NCBI GenBank assembly: GCA_024398875.1 | Contig: JAKSIJ010000007.1 | Coordinates: 62,001 to 126,000 of the forward strand | Length of the DNA: 64,000 bases | Source: Fibrobacter sp. | GTDB taxonomy: Bacteria; Fibrobacterota; Fibrobacteria; Fibrobacterales; Fibrobacteraceae | Direction of reading: 5' to 3' | Shown: in pieces, positions 8,418 to 17,355 of the stretch | Layout of the letters: each line of letters starts with the position of its first letter | How positions within the stretch are numbered: the stretch's first letter is position 1 | Notes under the pieces: generated by a model | Databases searched by the model: none | Told to the model about the DNA's origin: nothing | Seen by the model: only the letters and a program-made list of their open reading frames with translations | Program-made: the position numbers and the translations under genes

Positions 8418-10601
8418 ATGGCTATTGCTAAAAAAATTGCCGGTCTGTTGGCATTGACATCCGCATTTGCTTTTGCAGGTCCTGTGAGTCATTTTGGTAA
8501 ACTGGTGACTTGCGGTCATGCTTATTTGTGTGGTGAAAAGACGAATGCCGCAGTACAGGTGAAAGGTCCTAGTTTGTATTGGTCTACGGGTTTGGGTACC
8601 GCTTTCTATAATGAGACTGCAATTAATTGGTTTGTGAACAACATGAACATTGGCGTTGTCCGCGCTGCCATGGCTATCAAATATTGGGATGGAGGAAGTG
8701 ACCCCATCTCTATGTCCGATGGCAACCCTGGTCCCACAACGGATTTTGGTTATTTGTCTACGGGGTCTACGAACAAGGATAAGCAAAAAGAGATGATCGA
8801 AACGGTCATTCAGGCTGCCATAGATAACGACATCTATGTGATTGTGGACTGGCATTCTCATAGGGCCGACCAGGAAACTTCCGAGGCAGTAGCATTCTTC
8901 TCTGCAATGGCTACTAAGTACAAGGACGTCCCTAATATCATTTGGGAGGTGTATAACGAGCCTCTACAGTGGACTGCTGCAAGCACTATCAATAGCTATG
9001 CCTCGCAGGTTGCCGCCGCTATCCGTAATGCAGGGAATAACAATCTGATTGTGGTGGGTAGTCAGAAATGGACTTCTTATCCCCTTCAGCAGTCTCAGCA
9101 GGGTTTGCATAACACCTATCAAAATATTGCCTATAGTTTCCATTTTTATGCTGCTGAACATTCCTTAGGAAATGGTAATGACGCCGGTTCCGCTGCTAGT
9201 AGTAATGTTCCCATGTTTGTAACGGAGTGGGGTACTACAGCGGCGAGTGGCGATGGAACGCCAAGCGAGTCGGGAACTAGAACCTGGACGCAATGGATGG
9301 ACCAGAACAAACTTAGTAGCTGCAATTGGTTTGGGGGAGCCGATTCCCAAGGCTCGGCCATGTTCAAGGACGGGACTATTCCTTCTACGATGAGCACTTC
9401 CAATTTGACATCGTCGGGAAATCTGTTTAAAAATTATATGGCCCAACAGCCTTGGACGGATTATGTTCCTGCCTCGCAGCCTATGGGTAAGAGCATTGAA
9501 GGGGTCATTCCGGATGGGTCTTCTAAAACGTTTTCATCTGAGCTGAATCTTCGGGGAACTATTTCTGCTGCTTCCTCTGACTATGGCACAGTGACATTTA
9601 CGGATAATTCCATCACGGTTTCCTTGGGATCAGCCACTCCAGAATCCTTCCCTGTAAGCTATACCGTTTCTTATGGGGGAATGACCATCAAGGAAAGAAT
9701 TTTGGTGAAGGTGACGAACCGCAAGCCTGCATTGAAGGATACTACAATTTCTGTGAGCTATAAGGCGCCTTCAAAATTCACTTTGTTAAAACTTGGAGCG
9801 GTGGACCCTGAAACGGGCAGGACAAATTCTCTCATCTTGAAGGGAGCTTCTGCTGATGTGGGCTCTGCCAGCATTTCTGGCGATACCGTGGTTTATGAAC
9901 CTGCTGGCGAGGGAGTTGCTACGGTAAAGTATCAGGTATCCAATGCCAATGGCACCACGGAGGGCACGTTGATTTTGAATTGCGAAAATCAGGCTCCCAC
10001 CATCTACTCGGGATCCTTCACCAGCATACAAAACACGGAATCTGCGGTAATAGACATGCACTTAGTTCGTGGCAAGGATGCTGATGGGGATTCTATTTGG
10101 TTTAAGGCTTATACGAAAGGGCTATTCCCGGGAACCATCAATGTGGTTGCCCCAGATACATTAGTCTATATTCCTGAACCAGGTAAGATTGGAACGGTTA
10201 CTATGCTTGCCGTGCTGACGGATGGGAAGCTTGATTCTAAGATTGGTCCTATTGAAATCACTATTGGTGGGTATGGAGTCAGCTTTGATGGAACTATTCC
10301 TATTCCCACACAAATTGAGGATTATGATCCTTCAGAAGCCGTTTACGTGTTTAAAGACCCTGTCCGTGCCAATCTGAATGTGGTAGGTACAGACGTGCTT
10401 TTCTCTCTACCTCAGTCTGCAGAAGTTTCCCTGGCGGTCTTTGACATCAAGGGCCACTGTGTTGCAACTCTTGCTAAGGAGAAGTTCTCTGCAGGTAGCC
10501 ATCGCGTGGGGCTCAAAGGTGAGTCTTTCCCCAAGGGAATGTATATTGCCCGTATGCAGTATGGTAGCCAGGTGAAATCAGTTCGGTTTGTCAATAAGTA
10601 A
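8418..10601 (+). CDS. Secreted GH5 endoglucanase with Ig-like repeats and T9SS-type C-terminal domain
   Basis: A cellulase of glycoside hydrolase family 5, cutting internal beta-1,4-glucan bonds outside the cell. I take ATG 8418 as start because AGAGAGG lies 6 bases upstream and a clean signal peptide follows (cleavage after ALTSAFAFA); an in-frame ATG at 8388 lacks this. The (beta/alpha)8 domain covers residues about 20-340. The acid/base Glu is at about 181 in YNEPL and the nucleophile Glu at about 270 in TEWGTT. Residues about 360-620 form several beta-rich, cadherin- or Ig-like repeats. The last 70 residues (AVFDIKGHCVATL to the end) resemble a Por/T9SS sorting domain. Layout and motifs are closest to subfamily 2. 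Confidence 0.9.
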   Translation: MAIAKKIAGLLALTSAFAFAGPVSHFGKLVTCGHAYLCGEKTNAAVQVKGPSLYWSTGLGTAFYNETAINWFVNNMNIGVVRAAMAIKYWDGGSDPISMSDGNPGPTTDFGYLSTGSTNKDKQKEMIETVIQAAIDNDIYVIVDWHSHRADQETSEAVAFFSAMATKYKDVPNIIWEVYNEPLQWTAASTINSYASQVAAAIRNAGNNNLIVVGSQKWTSYPLQQSQQGLHNTYQNIAYSFHFYAAEHSLGNGNDAGSAASSNVPMFVTEWGTTAASGDGTPSESGTRTWTQWMDQNKLSSCNWFGGADSQGSAMFKDGTIPSTMSTSNLTSSGNLFKNYMAQQPWTDYVPASQPMGKSIEGVIPDGSSKTFSSELNLRGTISAASSDYGTVTFTDNSITVSLGSATPESFPVSYTVSYGGMTIKERILVKVTNRKPALKDTTISVSYKAPSKFTLLKLGAVDPETGRTNSLILKGASADVGSASISGDTVVYEPAGEGVATVKYQVSNANGTTEGTLILNCENQAPTIYSGSFTSIQNTESAVIDMHLVRGKDADGDSIWFKAYTKGLFPGTINVVAPDTLVYIPEPGKIGTVTMLAVLTDGKLDSKIGPIEITIGGYGVSFDGTIPIPTQIEDYDPSEAVYVFKDPVRANLNVVGTDVLFSLPQSAEVSLAVFDIKGHCVATLAKEKFSAGSHRVGLKGESFPKGMYIARMQYGSQVKSVRFVNK

Positions 10602-10638
10602 GGACAGAACGTAAGAAGTCATTAAAAAAAACATAAAG

Positions 10639-10667
10639 AAAAGGCTCGGAAATTTTCCGAGCCTTTT
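10639..10667. terminator. Bidirectional terminator between convergent GH5 genes
   Basis: A 14-bp perfect stem (aaaaggctcggaaa and its complement around one base) with T runs on both sides. It lies between the stops at 10601 and 10688 and can serve both strands. Confidence 0.85.
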
Positions 10668-10687
10668 ATGTTAAATTAGATTGCGTA

Positions 10688-11980
10688 TTATTCTTCAGAA
10701 GAGCTGGACGTTGCTTCTGAAGAAGAGGTGTCTATAGAAGAAGAACTTTCTGTAGAGGAAGAGCTAGAAATGCTTGCCGAAGAAGGAGGGAACTGCCCTT
10801 CAACCAAAGAAGGATCTATTCCTAAAGCCTCAAGAGTCGAAACTTCCCAGGTGTTGCTCTTCTTGTTATAGAACTCGAATCCGCCCACGGATGTGAATGC
10901 CCAATATTGCCAACTCATGTCGTGGGAATCCATGGTTTCAACGACAAACTCAATCCATTTTGCTTTGGAGTCCAGATTGTTGCAGGTGGAAACGCCAAAT
11001 TCGCCAATGGTGATAGGGATACCTTCTGGATTTGTGGCAGGGAACCTTGCGTCGGCATAAGCGCGCATATTATCAAAGTCGGTAGAGATTTTGCTCTTTT
11101 CCGCTCGTGATCCAAGCCATTTCACGGGATTATTGACGTCGCATTTAGTGTTGTGACCTTGATGCGTCAGCAGCTGCGGTTCATAGTAATGAACGTCGAT
11201 AATGACGTTTCCGTCGTTTTCCGGCAGAACCAGTTTCTTGATGCCTGCATAGCCACCCCATGGATAAGTGTTATAGACGAGGGTTCTGCCAGGATTGTGC
11301 TTGCGGATGATGGGGTAGGTCCTTTGAATCATAGTGTTATAGAGATCGGAGCTGACCCCGTTGACAGGCTCGTTGAACAATTCAAACAGCAAGAAATCGT
11401 TGTCATAATCCTTGAATTCTCGGCTAATTTGCGCCCAGATGGAATCCACGCGAGTTAGATTATATTCAGCATTGGCCTCGTTAGGCATGCCGTTGACCAT
11501 GTCGTTCAAGAATGATGCGTGATGGTGCATGTTCATCATCACCCGCATGTTATTGTCCTTAAAGTATCCCAGAACTTCCTTGATTCTGGCGATATATTCC
11601 GGCTTGATGGTGTAGGGAGCCTCTTTGGAAGCGGCTTCATCCCAACGAACCGGGAGTCTGGCTGTCTTGAAGCCTAACTTAGCCATTAGGGCGACTTGCT
11701 CTGGTTTGACGGGCCCAGCGCCCCAGCAGGTTTCGCAGGTGGCGTCAAAAGTATTGCCGAAGTTGATGCCATTCCCTAACTTCTTGTTCATGGCGGCGCC
11801 TTTGGAATAGTCTACAGGGGTAACTTCCTTGGCGGAGGATGAACTTTCAATAGGTTCTTCAGCGGCGGAGGATTTGCGGTCGGGGCCAACGATATTTCCG
11901 TCGGAGTCGCTGGAAGAGCAACCGCATAGGCCAAAAATCACCATGCAGGGAAGGATTTGACTAAGGAATTTTTGCTTCAT
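10688..11980 (-). CDS. GH5 cellulase lipoprotein with serine-rich tail
   Basis: A 430-residue GH5 glycanase predicted to be anchored as a lipoprotein (lipobox LCGC, Cys at about 21). A Ser/Glu/Ala linker (about 23-55) leads to the catalytic domain, which opens with GNGINFGNTFDA. The acid/base Glu is at about 204 in FNEPVN and the nucleophile Glu at about 327 in TIGEFGV. MNMHHHASF carries the conserved histidines. The protein ends in about 30 residues that are almost all Ser with Glu/Thr/Ala, a low-complexity tail common in Fibrobacter secreted proteins. The family is firm. Beta-glucan rather than xylan or mannan as substrate is inferred from the neighbours. Transcribed away from the operon at 12133. 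Confidence 0.88.
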   Translation of the reverse strand: MKQKFLSQILPCMVIFGLCGCSSSDSDGNIVGPDRKSSAAEEPIESSSSAKEVTPVDYSKGAAMNKKLGNGINFGNTFDATCETCWGAGPVKPEQVALMAKLGFKTARLPVRWDEAASKEAPYTIKPEYIARIKEVLGYFKDNNMRVMMNMHHHASFLNDMVNGMPNEANAEYNLTRVDSIWAQISREFKDYDNDFLLFELFNEPVNGVSSDLYNTMIQRTYPIIRKHNPGRTLVYNTYPWGGYAGIKKLVLPENDGNVIIDVHYYEPQLLTHQGHNTKCDVNNPVKWLGSRAEKSKISTDFDNMRAYADARFPATNPEGIPITIGEFGVSTCNNLDSKAKWIEFVVETMDSHDMSWQYWAFTSVGGFEFYNKKSNTWEVSTLEALGIDPSLVEGQFPPSSASISSSSSTESSSSIDTSSSEATSSSSEE

Positions 11981-12132
11981 GTACCGAAATCTACCAAATT
12001 TTCGCTGTTTTTCATAGAGAAACAGCCTCCTTTTTGTATACAGATGTATAAGAATTGGCCAATTCCTATGCCCTGCATTTTGAAAAAAGAGGTATATTTA
12101 ACCCTGACCATTGGTTTAAGTATGGAGTTTCT

Positions 12133-12858
12133 ATGAGAATTCCCGGTTTAGTAGGTATAGCAGTGCTGTCTCTTATGACGGCATCCTTTGCCTCGTTTAG
12201 CGATTATCGTGATAGAGATGCTTCCCACTTCATTGTCAAGGAAGTGAAACCTTTCCATAGCGATGCAGACGTTGTGTCTGTGGTGATGCGCGAAGGCATT
12301 CCCCGTGGCGGCGGATACACCTACCAGTACCCCCGCGAAAACCCTGAACCGTTTATGACGGACGTGGCTGGTTCCAAGGAAGGCGACCTGGCTATGCAGA
12401 TCGAGCTCATTGCCGACGACTATTCAGGTGTGGCTATTTGTGTTGCCGGCTCTGTGGACTTGACTCCCTACTTGGAAGAAGGCGTCTTGGAGTTTTGGAT
12501 CAAGGGCGAAAAGGGTGAAGAAAATGCCCTTTTCGTGCTAGTGGACGATGGCGTGAAGAGCAACGGTGAATCTCTTCAGGTCAAACTCCGTTCCAAGAGT
12601 TTTGGTGAAATTACGAAGGAATGGAAGCACTTCAGCATTCCTCTGAAGAACTTCGGTATGACCGGTTTGTACTGGGATGCCAAGAACACTAGAGATGTAA
12701 TGCTTCCCTTCGCCTGGAGTAACTTCAAGGGATTCCGTCTTGAAGTGCGTAAGGGTGAGAACGAATCCTTCAAGGTTTGGATGGACGATATCGTCATCAA
12801 GAAGCATGGCGAAGCTTATCAAGGTCCTAGTGGCTATCCCTTCCGTAATGAGCTGTGA
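12133..12858 (+). CDS. Secreted beta-sandwich, CBM-like protein
   Basis: A 241-residue exported protein heading the six-gene surface operon. ATG 12133 has GGAG 5 bases upstream and begins a signal peptide (MRIPGLVGIAVLSLMTASFA). The longer frame from 12055 has neither. The mature part alternates beta strands (LEFWIKGEKGEENALFVLV, WKHFSIPLKNFGM, FRLEVRKGENESFKVWMDDI). This pattern is seen in galactose-binding-like carbohydrate modules such as CBM11 and the ExoP C-terminal domain. No catalytic motif is seen. It overlaps or abuts the next gene at the stop codon. A polysaccharide-binding or scaffold role is inference from fold resemblance and context. Confidence 0.6.
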   Translation: MRIPGLVGIAVLSLMTASFASFSDYRDRDASHFIVKEVKPFHSDADVVSVVMREGIPRGGGYTYQYPRENPEPFMTDVAGSKEGDLAMQIELIADDYSGVAICVAGSVDLTPYLEEGVLEFWIKGEKGEENALFVLVDDGVKSNGESLQVKLRSKSFGEITKEWKHFSIPLKNFGMTGLYWDAKNTRDVMLPFAWSNFKGFRLEVRKGENESFKVWMDDIVIKKHGEAYQGPSGYPFRNEL

Positions 12859-12869
12859 TGAGGTGTTTC

Positions 12870-15137
12870 ATGCGTAGAAAAAATATTGTATTCTCTGCCT
12901 TATCCATTGGCCTTTTGGCTTCCGCAACCTATGCTGCTCCTATGACAGCTGCGAAGCTGGATTCCCTGAACGAACGTCTGGATTCCCTGGAGGCTTATGC
13001 CGGTTCTACCACAGTCGGTAAGGACGACAATCCGGTGGCTGTATCTGGTGATATTGCTGTTCGTTTCAAGAATTTCGACTACTACGAGGAATCTTCTTTG
13101 CAGATAGATGACCGGGTTCGTACGAGAGTGGAAGCTGCCCTCACATTGGGAGTGGTGGTCTCCCCGGCATCGTTCTTGACGGTGTTTACCAACCTTTACC
13201 TGCCCTTTGATTTCTCTGGTTACTTTGCAAATTCCAATGCAACAGACCCAAATGATGGCCCGTTCAATAACAATGAGCGCGTCCTCTATCTTCACTCTTC
13301 CGACTACTATGGGCTGCGTATTTCCGAAAATATGTTGGCCGGCGTGGATATGCGTACAGGAAGCTTTGGAGCCACCCTTCTTGCTGGTGGTGTGATTTGG
13401 AAGAGCGGTAGCCCCCTTACTTTGTGGGAACGTGAAACTATGCCCCGTTTCATCTCCCAGTATGAACTCTTTGAAGATGAAAAGGTGGTGAGTACTTACT
13501 ATAAGGAAAAGGGTTTTAAGCCCGTGAAGGAAGGTGGCCGTGCATTCTGGACGAACCGTTCTTTCGGCGGCTTGTTCCTGGATATTCATACGTTGCCCTG
13601 GAACTTGAAGGCTCAGGCAATGCTGTCCCAGCCGATGGACATGGATGTTGGTGCTCGTGATGGTCTTCGTATGCTGGGTTCTCAGGTGGGTGAACTAGAA
13701 ATGACGGGTACATACGACTTCCGTGGCCAGGTGGTTCATGGTCGTTTGGCCAAGGAAAAAATCAAGTTCCTTGACGCCGACATGACCTTGGGTGCCAACT
13801 ATATGGGTGTTATTTACGAGAAGGATCAAATCTATGAACCGGATTATCAGGTTCACCCAGTGGTGACGGATGGTGAAGGGAATCCTGCCATTTCCGATTA
13901 TCATGTGGCTTCTGTTGATTTGAAGGGTAACTTGACTCCTAAGTTCTATTTGATGACTGATGTGGCTTTGAGCTGGGATGACTCCACGATTTTTAAAGAT
14001 GCTTCCGAAAATTTGAAGGAAGCAGGCTCTAAGCAGAAATACGAAAAGGAATACAATCGTACGGAAACTTCCAAACCTGCTGTGGGTGTGTATGTGAAGG
14101 CTCAAGACAAGCACCTCATTCCCATCACTTTGGAAGCGGTTTACTTGCAGAAGGATTTCTTCTCTCCTTATGGAATGACGGATCCGTCCCGCTTCCGTTC
14201 TTGGCGTCAGGATGAATGGTATGCCGGTGCGGGTACATTCCGCTATGGTCCTAACATGGTGGGCGGTAACTTGAAGTTTGAACCGGACTTTAATCGTGGC
14301 CGCGCTCACTTCCAGTATGGCATCCATCGCCAGCTTGAAGAAGGGGATGACATTGTCAACTACAAGTACAACTTGAATGGTCGCGCCATGTGGGAATCCT
14401 CCAATTCCTGGACTCGCCATAAGTCTATGTTCAATTCCGATTCTGGTAACGCTCGTTCTGCCGCTCGTCAGCTTTCTCGCGTGGCAGGCGGTCCTGGTCA
14501 ATCTCGTTTGGAAAACCAAGAAGGTGGTGTTCGTGGTGGTACATGGGAACTCTGGGATTCCTTTGTTCCATTTGAATCCGTTGAAGATGCGAAGGCGGGC
14601 AACATTCCACAACATACCAAGTGGAACTCTACTTTGGCTTTTGATTTGGGTTATGATATTGGCCATTGGTTCCATACGGACCGCAATATCATGCTTCAGT
14701 TGTATACCGCTCTTTCTGGTGTCTCTACGTCTTTCTCCCCGTTGGGTTACAGCGAAGACCAGAAGGATATGCTTCTTGTGAACTGGTATGTTCAGTCTGA
14801 ACCGGCTATTGCCATTACTCCAACAATTCACGGCGTATTGATAGCTGGTTTTGAAACCTTCAGAGCAGAAGACGCTTATATAATGCGTTCGATGTCCACG
14901 GCATTGACTAGTAATTCTGGTGCTTATCAGGCTCCCTATTCAAAGGGAGGTACTTATTATGAAAAGGCTCCGCTAAATGTCCTGCAGACTTCTCTTGGCT
15001 TTGGCTTGGATTGGGACTTTGCGGATAGAGCTGGGCTGCACTTCCGCTACAAGTGGATGACTAGCAGTGATGAGACTGTTCCTGAAAATGACTGGAAGGG
15101 TCATTACATTCAAGCTGAAACTAAGGTATGGTTCTAA
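12870..15137 (+). CDS. Large outer-membrane beta-barrel protein, paralogue 1
   Basis: A 755-residue predicted outer-membrane protein of no recognised family. ATG 12870 has TGAGG 6 bases upstream, giving the signal peptide MRRKNIVFSALSIGLLASA; in-frame starts at 12855/12858 are less likely. A short Leu-heptad segment follows (KLDSLNERLDSLEAYAGS). The rest is a long series of amphipathic strands with many aromatic girdle residues. The chain ends in Phe (AETKVWF), the usual signal for BAM insertion. Motifs such as SPLTLWERETMPRF near residue 190 are shared in loosened form with the two following genes. I infer a transport or adhesion barrel for cellulose products. Confidence 0.65.
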   Translation: MRRKNIVFSALSIGLLASATYAAPMTAAKLDSLNERLDSLEAYAGSTTVGKDDNPVAVSGDIAVRFKNFDYYEESSLQIDDRVRTRVEAALTLGVVVSPASFLTVFTNLYLPFDFSGYFANSNATDPNDGPFNNNERVLYLHSSDYYGLRISENMLAGVDMRTGSFGATLLAGGVIWKSGSPLTLWERETMPRFISQYELFEDEKVVSTYYKEKGFKPVKEGGRAFWTNRSFGGLFLDIHTLPWNLKAQAMLSQPMDMDVGARDGLRMLGSQVGELEMTGTYDFRGQVVHGRLAKEKIKFLDADMTLGANYMGVIYEKDQIYEPDYQVHPVVTDGEGNPAISDYHVASVDLKGNLTPKFYLMTDVALSWDDSTIFKDASENLKEAGSKQKYEKEYNRTETSKPAVGVYVKAQDKHLIPITLEAVYLQKDFFSPYGMTDPSRFRSWRQDEWYAGAGTFRYGPNMVGGNLKFEPDFNRGRAHFQYGIHRQLEEGDDIVNYKYNLNGRAMWESSNSWTRHKSMFNSDSGNARSAARQLSRVAGGPGQSRLENQEGGVRGGTWELWDSFVPFESVEDAKAGNIPQHTKWNSTLAFDLGYDIGHWFHTDRNIMLQLYTALSGVSTSFSPLGYSEDQKDMLLVNWYVQSEPAIAITPTIHGVLIAGFETFRAEDAYIMRSMSTALTSNSGAYQAPYSKGGTYYEKAPLNVLQTSLGFGLDWDFADRAGLHFRYKWMTSSDETVPENDWKGHYIQAETKVWF

Positions 15138-15148
15138 GGAGGCTTGAC

Positions 15149-17341
15149 ATGCAAAAGAAGAATGATATGAAGATGGAAAAAGGTTTGAGCATGTTGCGTA
15201 TTACAGCCGCCTGCTTGCTGTCTAGTGTTGCGATTGCTGCTGCTACGGAGAATGCTACAAACGCAGCGAAGATTGATAGCACATTAGAATCTATAGAATC
15301 CAAGAAAGGTGTAGACATTGGTGGAACAGTTCGTGCTGTTTACTCCAACTCTCACGTTTCCTCCGATCAGGATGTGAACGCCTATAACGTGATGCCCGAC
15401 CGTGAAGTGGCAGAATTTGTCCAACTAGATTTGGACTTTGCCTTCCGCCCATGGGATAGCATTCGTTTCAATGCCAAGATGAGGGCTTTTGCGGGAATGC
15501 AGGATTACTTCGCTGCTTCTGCAACTTCTGTGACTTTCCCTTGGTTGAATGTGGAAGGGAACGTTGGTTCCTCCTTCTATTGGACTTTGGGCGATTTCCG
15601 CAGTCAGATTTCTCCGCTGACGGTTTTTGCGCCAGGTGTGGAACTGATGTATGAACCGCTGATTTTTGCTCGCAATAAAGAAATGGCAATGAATGATGCT
15701 CTTCTTTCTGGCAATCAGCGCAATTTGCAGGGAGCTAACCTCCAGTTCCGTCATGACTTTGGCGGCATGCCGGGAGAACTTCGTGCTGAAGCTTTTGCAG
15801 CCCGCGTCCGTCGTGGCGAAATGCTGGACTATTCCGGTTACGAAGGAAATATCCTTCCTAATGAAGGTATCGCAGGTGCTACACAGGCGGGTAGTTACGA
15901 CAAGTACGCCTTGAGTGGCAACTTGGAATGGTTCCCCATGAATCGTAATTTGATGTTGGGAGCCACCTATTTGTGGGTTGTGGATGATGAGAATTCCATT
16001 AACCGCAATTACTTCTACGATCCTAAGGGGCAGAACTTCTCTTATTTGCCGACCAATTATCTGGATTCTCTGGCCCAAGATACCAAAGTTATGTCTGGCC
16101 GCCTTGGTGGAGACATGGCCGGGGCTCTTGGTAGCAAGAACCTTATTTTGGATGTGACGACTGAAGTCGCTGCTTCTATCGATAAGGTTTACGAATATCA
16201 GGAAGCGGGTACTTTGGAAGATGGAACGGTGATTTTCGAGCCGGTCAGTGATGATGAAAAGGGAATGGCAATCAATGCCGCTCTTACTGCTGGTTATAAG
16301 GCAGATTTCTGGAGTGCAAAACTTGCGGCAAATTACATTCACAATGATGAAAAGTGGTTCAATAATATGGCCCAGTCTCCATCTTTTGTGGCCCGTCGCA
16401 TTCTCAATTCCGATAAGGATGGTAACCTGACCAAGTATGGTACATACGCTCCGTTGTACTCTTCCTTTGATGCGATGTATTACTTCCAGCCTAGACACTC
16501 TCCAATGTCTAATTCTCTAAGCAACGCTTCCCCGCTGAATACAAAGGCTGGTAAGATTCAGAATAAGAGCTACAACATCGCTCCTTATAGCAAAACGTCT
16601 TACACTAGTGCTACATTCACGCGTAGTGAATTGGCTTTGATTGAGCTTCTTTCCGACCCCGCTCTTCAGATGAGCCTGCCAAATGGTTTTGCTACTGCAA
16701 ACCGTACGGGTGTTCATGCAAATCTTGTCGCCGGTCTTGGCAAGGATAACGCCTTCGAGGTTCAGGGATTGTTCATTATGCAGGAGCAGGTGAAGGCCAT
16801 TCTTTTGGATGAAAAGGCAAAGTTCATGGAAATGGGTGGAGGCGCAAAGGTTGATGTGCTTAAGCTCTTTGGATTTGACAAGACTTTGGAATTGAGTGGC
16901 AGCTATAAGTATTCTACGAAGGAGTTGGGTGATGCAGAGATGAATTCTGATTTCACCAATGGCGGCTTCTACTGGCGTTACTTTAAGCGCTTCGGAATTG
17001 CTGCTGGGTTCCAGATGGTTCGCACCAATTTGAATTCTGCCATGGCAAAGGTGGAACAGGCTAGTGCTATGGGTTTGAATGTAGATGTGGCTCCTGTGAT
17101 GGAAGGAACCCAGATGCAATGGATGGTCGGTTTGGACTATACCGTCGCTCCTCACGCTTGGTTGTCCATGAACTATGGGCAGACTCGTGTGAAGAACAAG
17201 TATAATGTTTCTGGTTTGGAATTGGGCAATACCAACATTCCGGACTACATGGCTGCGCTGCCGGATAACGCAGGAGCATCCAAGCTTACTCATGAATTTA
17301 CACAGAATATCATTGATGCCCGCATCAATATTGAATTTTAA
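15149..17341 (+). CDS. Large outer-membrane beta-barrel protein, paralogue 2
   Basis: A 730-residue predicted outer-membrane barrel. AAGGAGG ends 6 bases before ATG 15149. The signal peptide (LRITAACLLSSVAIAAA) is followed by a short helical stretch (NAAKIDSTLESIESKKG) and then by strands to the terminal Phe (DARINIEF). Two motifs link it to the next gene: SPLTVFAPGVELMYEP at about 154 and LPNGFATANRTG at about 510. The third gene has TPLTMYQPQADYIMEP and LPYGYATPNRKG at similar positions. The same N-terminal and C-terminal layout occurs in paralogue 1. No TonB plug or box is visible, so this is not a TonB-dependent receptor. The function is not known from sequence. Confidence 0.65.
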   Translation: MQKKNDMKMEKGLSMLRITAACLLSSVAIAAATENATNAAKIDSTLESIESKKGVDIGGTVRAVYSNSHVSSDQDVNAYNVMPDREVAEFVQLDLDFAFRPWDSIRFNAKMRAFAGMQDYFAASATSVTFPWLNVEGNVGSSFYWTLGDFRSQISPLTVFAPGVELMYEPLIFARNKEMAMNDALLSGNQRNLQGANLQFRHDFGGMPGELRAEAFAARVRRGEMLDYSGYEGNILPNEGIAGATQAGSYDKYALSGNLEWFPMNRNLMLGATYLWVVDDENSINRNYFYDPKGQNFSYLPTNYLDSLAQDTKVMSGRLGGDMAGALGSKNLILDVTTEVAASIDKVYEYQEAGTLEDGTVIFEPVSDDEKGMAINAALTAGYKADFWSAKLAANYIHNDEKWFNNMAQSPSFVARRILNSDKDGNLTKYGTYAPLYSSFDAMYYFQPRHSPMSNSLSNASPLNTKAGKIQNKSYNIAPYSKTSYTSATFTRSELALIELLSDPALQMSLPNGFATANRTGVHANLVAGLGKDNAFEVQGLFIMQEQVKAILLDEKAKFMEMGGGAKVDVLKLFGFDKTLELSGSYKYSTKELGDAEMNSDFTNGGFYWRYFKRFGIAAGFQMVRTNLNSAMAKVEQASAMGLNVDVAPVMEGTQMQWMVGLDYTVAPHAWLSMNYGQTRVKNKYNVSGLELGNTNIPDYMAALPDNAGASKLTHEFTQNIIDARINIEF

Positions 17342-17355
17342 GAGGGGCTGAGATT

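Noticed and set aside
12052-12065. Palindrome gaattggccaattc between divergent units
   Set aside because: A TTGGCCAA core also occurs at 27957 in an unrelated gap. With no fixed distance to a promoter I cannot call it an operator.
13695-14831. A 378-codon minus frame opposite barrel paralogue 1
   Set aside because: Shadow of a strand-rich coding sequence. It lies inside an operon with clear starts on the plus strand.
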